A stretch of 8,431 bases of DNA, from positions 1-8,431 of the forward strand of contig DAOVVI010000043.1 of the NCBI GenBank assembly GCA_030637245.1, in the 5' to 3' direction. Shown here piece by piece: positions 5,342-8,431 of this stretch. How positions within the stretch are numbered: the stretch's first letter is position 1; every line of letters begins with the position of its first letter. The position numbers and the translations under genes were made by a program. The notes beneath the pieces are model-generated. The model saw nothing but the letters and a program-made list of their open reading frames with translations. It was not told the origin of the DNA and did no database searches. This DNA comes from Cyclobacteriaceae bacterium (GTDB lineage: Bacteria > Bacteroidota > Bacteroidia > Cytophagales > Cyclobacteriaceae).

Positions 5342-6526
5342 TCAATCAAAAGGACAACAAACCCTTACTTCTATTCCATCATGGCCCGGGAGTACTACAG
5401 CTCCACGGTTTGCCGGGGTTAATATTTCATACTTTACAGGAGGGCCCGCATTGAACTCAATGTCTTTTACCGGTAACCTTGACAGATTCGTAACCAACAG
5501 TCCACTTTCCGGGTGGCAAACATGAATTTTTTCATTAACCGATACACCTTCTTGTTTGGTTAATCCGCCCAATGTAAGCAAACCATCATTGATATATTTT
5601 TCATTGATAGATGCAATACTGTTTCTGATCAGAATAGCCAACTCAGAAAGTTTGGCATTCATTAGATTTTCATATGACAAAGGAGTTGTAGCTAATGTAA
5701 CGGCATTTCCAAAGTATGTTTGAGGAAAATCTTTAAGCGATCTTCTATAGTCAAACGGGCAACTGATGTAAGTCATATGATCATCCGTATCAGTTTTCCA
5801 TTGGCTCATATACCTTTTCCAAAGAGACGCAACGATCACATCGTTAAAAGACAACCGGACTTCACATTCTTTTTGTGCACTCTCGTGCAATGATTTCAGC
5901 TCCTCACTAGAAAATTTGATGGTTTCCCAAATCAATTTATCGCGATGGATGTCTGATCTCTTTTTTCCAAGGAAAAGTCCGGTATTTGCCAATAATTCTT
6001 GCGAATATATTTTTTCTATCTCATTGGAAGCATCGATAAGCAGCGTTCTTTCATGTGATGGGGGAATGATTGATTTCCCCTGCCTCGCCGGCAGGTTGGC
6101 ATGAAATGTTCTGGCCCAACTAACGAGAAAAAAGAAATAGCTAAATCCATCCGCGATGGAATGTGAAATACTTACTCCCAATACCGATCCTTTCGGGGTT
6201 TGAGTAAGACGAATCCGGGTCAATGGTTCTCCCTCAATAGTGGCAACCGGATCAATAAATATCTCCCTGTTTTCCGTTTCATCAAAATTGACATTACTGC
6301 TGACAACTTCAATGTGATACCCATTTTGATCTTCATCAAACCAATACCTATCATCGATTTTTTGGAGTTTACTTTGCAGGGGAGGGAAGAATTTTAAAGT
6401 TTCTTTAAAACTGCTTACTAGTCTTTTTTCATCAATTTGAGAGTTGTAAGAAAATACAAATTCAATTGGGTATGACCCAGCTCCTGTAAATACATGGTCT
6501 ATTGGAGAAAGGGGGATATTTTTCAT
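5342..6526 (-). CDS. BAHD-type acyltransferase (plant transferase family)
   Basis: A 394-residue cytosolic protein with no signal peptide or membrane helix. It shows the BAHD (PF02458) landmarks in order: an N-terminal LSPIDHV opening; the catalytic HxxxDG motif as H122-S-I-A-D126-G; the central YFGNAV segment (271-276); and at the C-terminus DIEFNAGPP (355-363) where plant enzymes have DFGWGKP. The ending GIEVRVCCPFD matches the last strand. BAHD enzymes transfer acyl groups from acyl-CoA to alcohols or amines using the motif His as base. The structural DFGWG motif is thus strongly degenerate, and the protein is shorter than plant members (about 430-460). A related alternative is a condensation/PapA-type acyltransferase, but those usually carry HHxxxDG. 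Residues 145-150 (LPARQG) are encoded by an inserted palindromic repeat, in a likely loop after the HxxxD region. Acceptor and donor are unknown. Start ATG, A/T-rich leader. Confidence 0.82.
   Translation of the reverse strand: MKNIPLSPIDHVFTGAGSYPIEFVFSYNSQIDEKRLVSSFKETLKFFPPLQSKLQKIDDRYWFDEDQNGYHIEVVSSNVNFDETENREIFIDPVATIEGEPLTRIRLTQTPKGSVLGVSISHSIADGFSYFFFLVSWARTFHANLPARQGKSIIPPSHERTLLIDASNEIEKIYSQELLANTGLFLGKKRSDIHRDKLIWETIKFSSEELKSLHESAQKECEVRLSFNDVIVASLWKRYMSQWKTDTDDHMTYISCPFDYRRSLKDFPQTYFGNAVTLATTPLSYENLMNAKLSELAILIRNSIASINEKYINDGLLTLGGLTKQEGVSVNEKIHVCHPESGLLVTNLSRLPVKDIEFNAGPPVKYEILTPANRGAVVLPGHDGIEVRVCCPFD
6079..6095. repeat. Palindromic repeat, copy 3 (inside the BAHD coding sequence)
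   Basis: The core CCTGCCTCGCCGGCAGG is identical to copy 1. Read on the minus strand in the frame of the acyltransferase gene it contributes the codons for LPARQG (6077-6094), leaving the frame intact. Both the DNA identity and the in-frame position argue for insertion of a mobile palindrome tolerated in a surface loop. Confidence 0.75.
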
Positions 6527-7159
6527 TGTTTAAATATTAGTTTAACTTCTATAATTTATGAATAATTCACTTTTGGAGATCATTCGACTGGATTTCTAAC
6601 TCTTTACACGTATCTATAATTATTTCATCCCCCATACACAAATTATATGCTGTCATTAGAATCCGTAAGTTGTTTTATAATGAGGCGGCAATAAATTAAA
6701 ATCTTATAACCAATAAAAAAATAATAGGATTCTACCAACATCAATTCTTTTAATTTCCTTAGCCTTCTCCTCCATTAAATGCCTCACGGTGTATTTTTCC
6801 CAAAAGAAAGACGTCCGATTCTTAAGGGACTTAATCATTAAGGTGAATTAAAAATAATTAAAATATTACTGGTGTCCGACTGAAATTTAAAATACAAAGA
6901 AATAAAGCTATTTTGTACTTTTTAATGGAAAATGAAGTGATACCCAGTTTTAATGATCTATTGTTTTCATTGGAATGGGCTGGCGATTGGCAATTGCCGG
7001 TCAACCATAAACTCTGAGCTGTAAAGCATACAAGCTAAGAAATTATATTTACCTCAATATATAATTACCATGACCTTTGAAGAAATGTGCTACAATATCA
7101 TTAACTTCGACTTCTGTTTTAATCATTTATATGAATAAAACCTAAGGCCAATTAGATTT
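6527..7159. other. 633-bp stretch without a convincing gene
   Basis: A/T-rich DNA between two genes that are transcribed away from each other, so it should contain the start regions of both; no clear promoter pair stands out. Items visible: GGTGTCCGACT at 6871-6881, similar to the end of the fold-back element; GGCAATTGCC (6989-6998), a perfect 10-base palindrome; and two tiny ATG-started frames. One is 6925-7017 (30 codons, MENEVIPSFNDLL... ending HKL). The other is 7070-7138 (22 codons, MTFEEMCYNIIN...). Neither has a recognisable motif; the first might be a leftover of a decayed insertion or a real micropeptide, the second could be a leader ORF of the downstream cyclase gene. I cannot support either as a gene. 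Confidence 0.4.
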
Positions 7160-8194
7160 ATGTCAAAAGAAGAAGCCAAAATATTACTAATCGATGATGA
7201 TGAAGATATTTTATTAGCAGCCAAGTTTCTGCTAAAAAAGCACTTCACCAGCATTGTTACTTCCGATGGGCCGGATACAATTGATGAACTATTAAAATCA
7301 TATGATTTTGATATTGCCCTTCTCGACATGAATTACACCACAGGAGCAACCAGTGGAAAAGAAGGATTGGAATTGCTTAAAAAGATCAAAAAGGATTCCC
7401 CCTCTACCAGGGTGATTATGATGACAGCATACGGGGATATTGATTTGGCGATTAAGGCAATAAAAGAAGGCGCTTCAGATTTTATTGTAAAACCATGGGA
7501 CAACGCCAAGTTGGTATCAACTGTTCTTTCAGCCTATAAAAAAGGATTGAGCTCCGGATATAAAGATAATGATATAGGAAACGAGCAAAAGCCAGATGAT
7601 GCTTATAGAAAACCATTTTCTGAAGTAGAAAGAATTTTTATGTTCCTGGATATTCGGTCATCTACCACTATCGCTGAAGAGTTAGGCCATATGCATTATT
7701 TTGAATTAATTAATGATTTTTTCAGAGATATTGCGGAGCCAATATCAAACAATAAAGGTCAAATTTACCAATATGTAGGTGATGAAGTAGTGGTTTCCTG
7801 GCCTTTGGAAGATGGATTATCAAATTCAAATTGCCTGCAATGCTTTTTTGATATTGTGGATACAATGGGAAGCCTGACACAAAAATATCTGGATAAATAT
7901 GCCGTAAATCCGTCATTTAAAGCAGGAATGCATTTTGGCAAAGTTTCTACAGGTACTGTTGGCACACTTAAAAAAGAAATCATTTATACAGGCGACGTGC
8001 TTAATACTGCCAGCAGAATCGAAGGTCTTTGTAATAAGCACGATGTTGATTTATTGTTATCCAAAGATCTGATTGATATGCTGCCGTTGAATAGTGAATA
8101 TTTACCAAAAAAAATTGGCGAAATAAACCTTCGGGGCAAGAGTACTGAAATCATGCTTTTCACCGTTGAACGGTCAATTAATAAAGTCGGGTAA
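7160..8194 (+). CDS. Response regulator receiver fused to class III adenylate/guanylate cyclase
   Basis: A 344-residue soluble protein. Residues 6-125 are a receiver domain: acidic pocket D12-D13-D14, phospho-acceptor Asp56 (codon 7325-7327), switch Thr89 in MMTAYGD, and Lys111 in IVKPWD. The style matches NtrC-type receivers of Bacteroidota. After a polar linker (about 130-153) comes a class III cyclase domain (154-337). It has metal-binding Asp164 in MFLDIRSST and Asp208 in YQYVGDEV, Asp279 in YTGDVLNTASR at the position that favours adenine, and the transition-state pair Asn282/Arg286. The Lys that normally contacts the purine is Gln204. It should make a cyclic nucleotide, most likely cAMP, under control of phosphorylation by an unseen histidine kinase; the class III enzymes work as homodimers. 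No kinase or cAMP receptor is adjacent. The ATG was chosen because the receiver begins immediately after it. Domain calls are firm; activity and product are inferred. Confidence 0.93.
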   Translation: MSKEEAKILLIDDDEDILLAAKFLLKKHFTSIVTSDGPDTIDELLKSYDFDIALLDMNYTTGATSGKEGLELLKKIKKDSPSTRVIMMTAYGDIDLAIKAIKEGASDFIVKPWDNAKLVSTVLSAYKKGLSSGYKDNDIGNEQKPDDAYRKPFSEVERIFMFLDIRSSTTIAEELGHMHYFELINDFFRDIAEPISNNKGQIYQYVGDEVVVSWPLEDGLSNSNCLQCFFDIVDTMGSLTQKYLDKYAVNPSFKAGMHFGKVSTGTVGTLKKEIIYTGDVLNTASRIEGLCNKHDVDLLLSKDLIDMLPLNSEYLPKKIGEINLRGKSTEIMLFTVERSINKVG

Positions 8195-8431
8195 AAGAAA
8201 GTCGAAGCCCACTTTATATTTTTTGATAGGTCCTATTTTTAAGTCAGAATACGGAAGTTGAAAGTTAATCTCAATAATTATCTTCTCCCTTCACCCTCTC
8301 CAGAATGGGACAATAGGTGCTTGAGTTAACCCCCATTATTCACGTGAAGTTAGCGATTTTGGGAGCAAGGAATTGATTGTCAATAAATTAAACTAATTTT
8401 TTGTTTAAAATAAATAACCCAAAAATGAGGG
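8195..8431. other. Right-edge non-coding stretch, possible start of a new gene
   Basis: No complete gene. ATAGGTCCTAT (8226-8236 region), flanked by T-runs, could be a weak hairpin after the cyclase gene, but its stem is only five A/T-rich pairs. TTCACGTGAA (8339-8348) is a perfect 10-base palindrome. Near the end, a TTG followed by about 18 bases and TAATTTTTTG (ending about 8403) loosely resembles a Bacteroidota promoter, and an ATG at 8425-8427 follows. A plus-strand gene may therefore begin at the edge, but only two codons are visible. Confidence 0.3.

Noticed and set aside
4499..6095. Three copies of the palindrome as a CRISPR array
   Set aside because: Copies are 550-1,000 bases apart, one is inside a gene, and there are no regular spacers or cas genes.
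5916..6397. Plus-strand frames opposite the BAHD gene
   Set aside because: Short, motif-free, and fully inside the opposite-strand coding sequence.
3347..6526. Biosynthetic operon of cyclase-family protein, GYD protein and BAHD enzyme
   Set aside because: All are on the minus strand, but the gaps are 265 and 464 bases with a terminator and repeats between them; nothing links their functions.
7722..7983. Minus-strand open frames in the cyclase domain
   Set aside because: Antisense to the strongly supported receiver-cyclase gene, with no recognisable domains.
8218..8240. Terminator after the receiver-cyclase gene
   Set aside because: The only hairpin (ATAGG/CCTAT) has five pairs and a one-base centre, too weak to call.

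Overview
The window looks like a piece of a Bacteroidota chromosome, probably a Cytophagales-like or other environmental lineage. The DNA is A/T-rich. Start codons lack clear Shine-Dalgarno sequences and instead sit behind A/T-rich leaders. The receiver domain at the right end resembles those of Bacteroidota NtrC-type regulators. Short palindromes of the CCTGCC..GGCAGG type, which I associate with Bacteroidota genomes, are scattered through the middle. The assignment is an inference; no rRNA or other marker gene is present.

Left part (1-3301). The 3' end of an alpha/beta hydrolase gene of the proline iminopeptidase type converges on a minus-strand GNAT/FemAB-like acyltransferase gene; the two stop codons share the palindrome TTATAA. 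A 75-bp divergent gap then leads into a two-gene plus-strand operon: a ten-helix EamA-type transporter, coupled by a one-base TAGTG stop/start overlap to a YigZ/IMPACT-family protein.

Middle (3302-5341). Two minus-strand genes encode a putative lipoprotein of the cyclase (kynurenine formamidase-like) family with an altered metal-binding motif, and a small GYD-domain protein. Between them lie a likely rho-independent terminator and a 176-bp fold-back element with 22-bp imperfect terminal inverted repeats flanked by TTAA. It folds into a long nested hairpin and carries a second palindromic repeat inside it. Beyond the GYD gene is a 460-bp gene-free stretch full of small palindromes and a decayed copy of the same repeat.

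Right part (5342-8431). A minus-strand gene encodes a BAHD-type (plant transferase family) acyltransferase, rare in bacteria. A copy of the palindromic repeat is inserted in frame and encodes LPARQG. After a 633-bp non-coding stretch comes a plus-strand gene for a receiver domain fused to a class III nucleotide cyclase, with Gln at the usual substrate-binding Lys position. The last 237 bp hold no complete gene, but a new gene may start at the very edge.

I see no defence system, biosynthetic cluster or complete insertion sequence. The genes look like independent housekeeping and accessory functions. The most notable content is the mobile/repetitive DNA (the fold-back element plus palindromes, one of them inside a coding sequence), the bacterial BAHD enzyme, and two enzymes with changed active-site residues.
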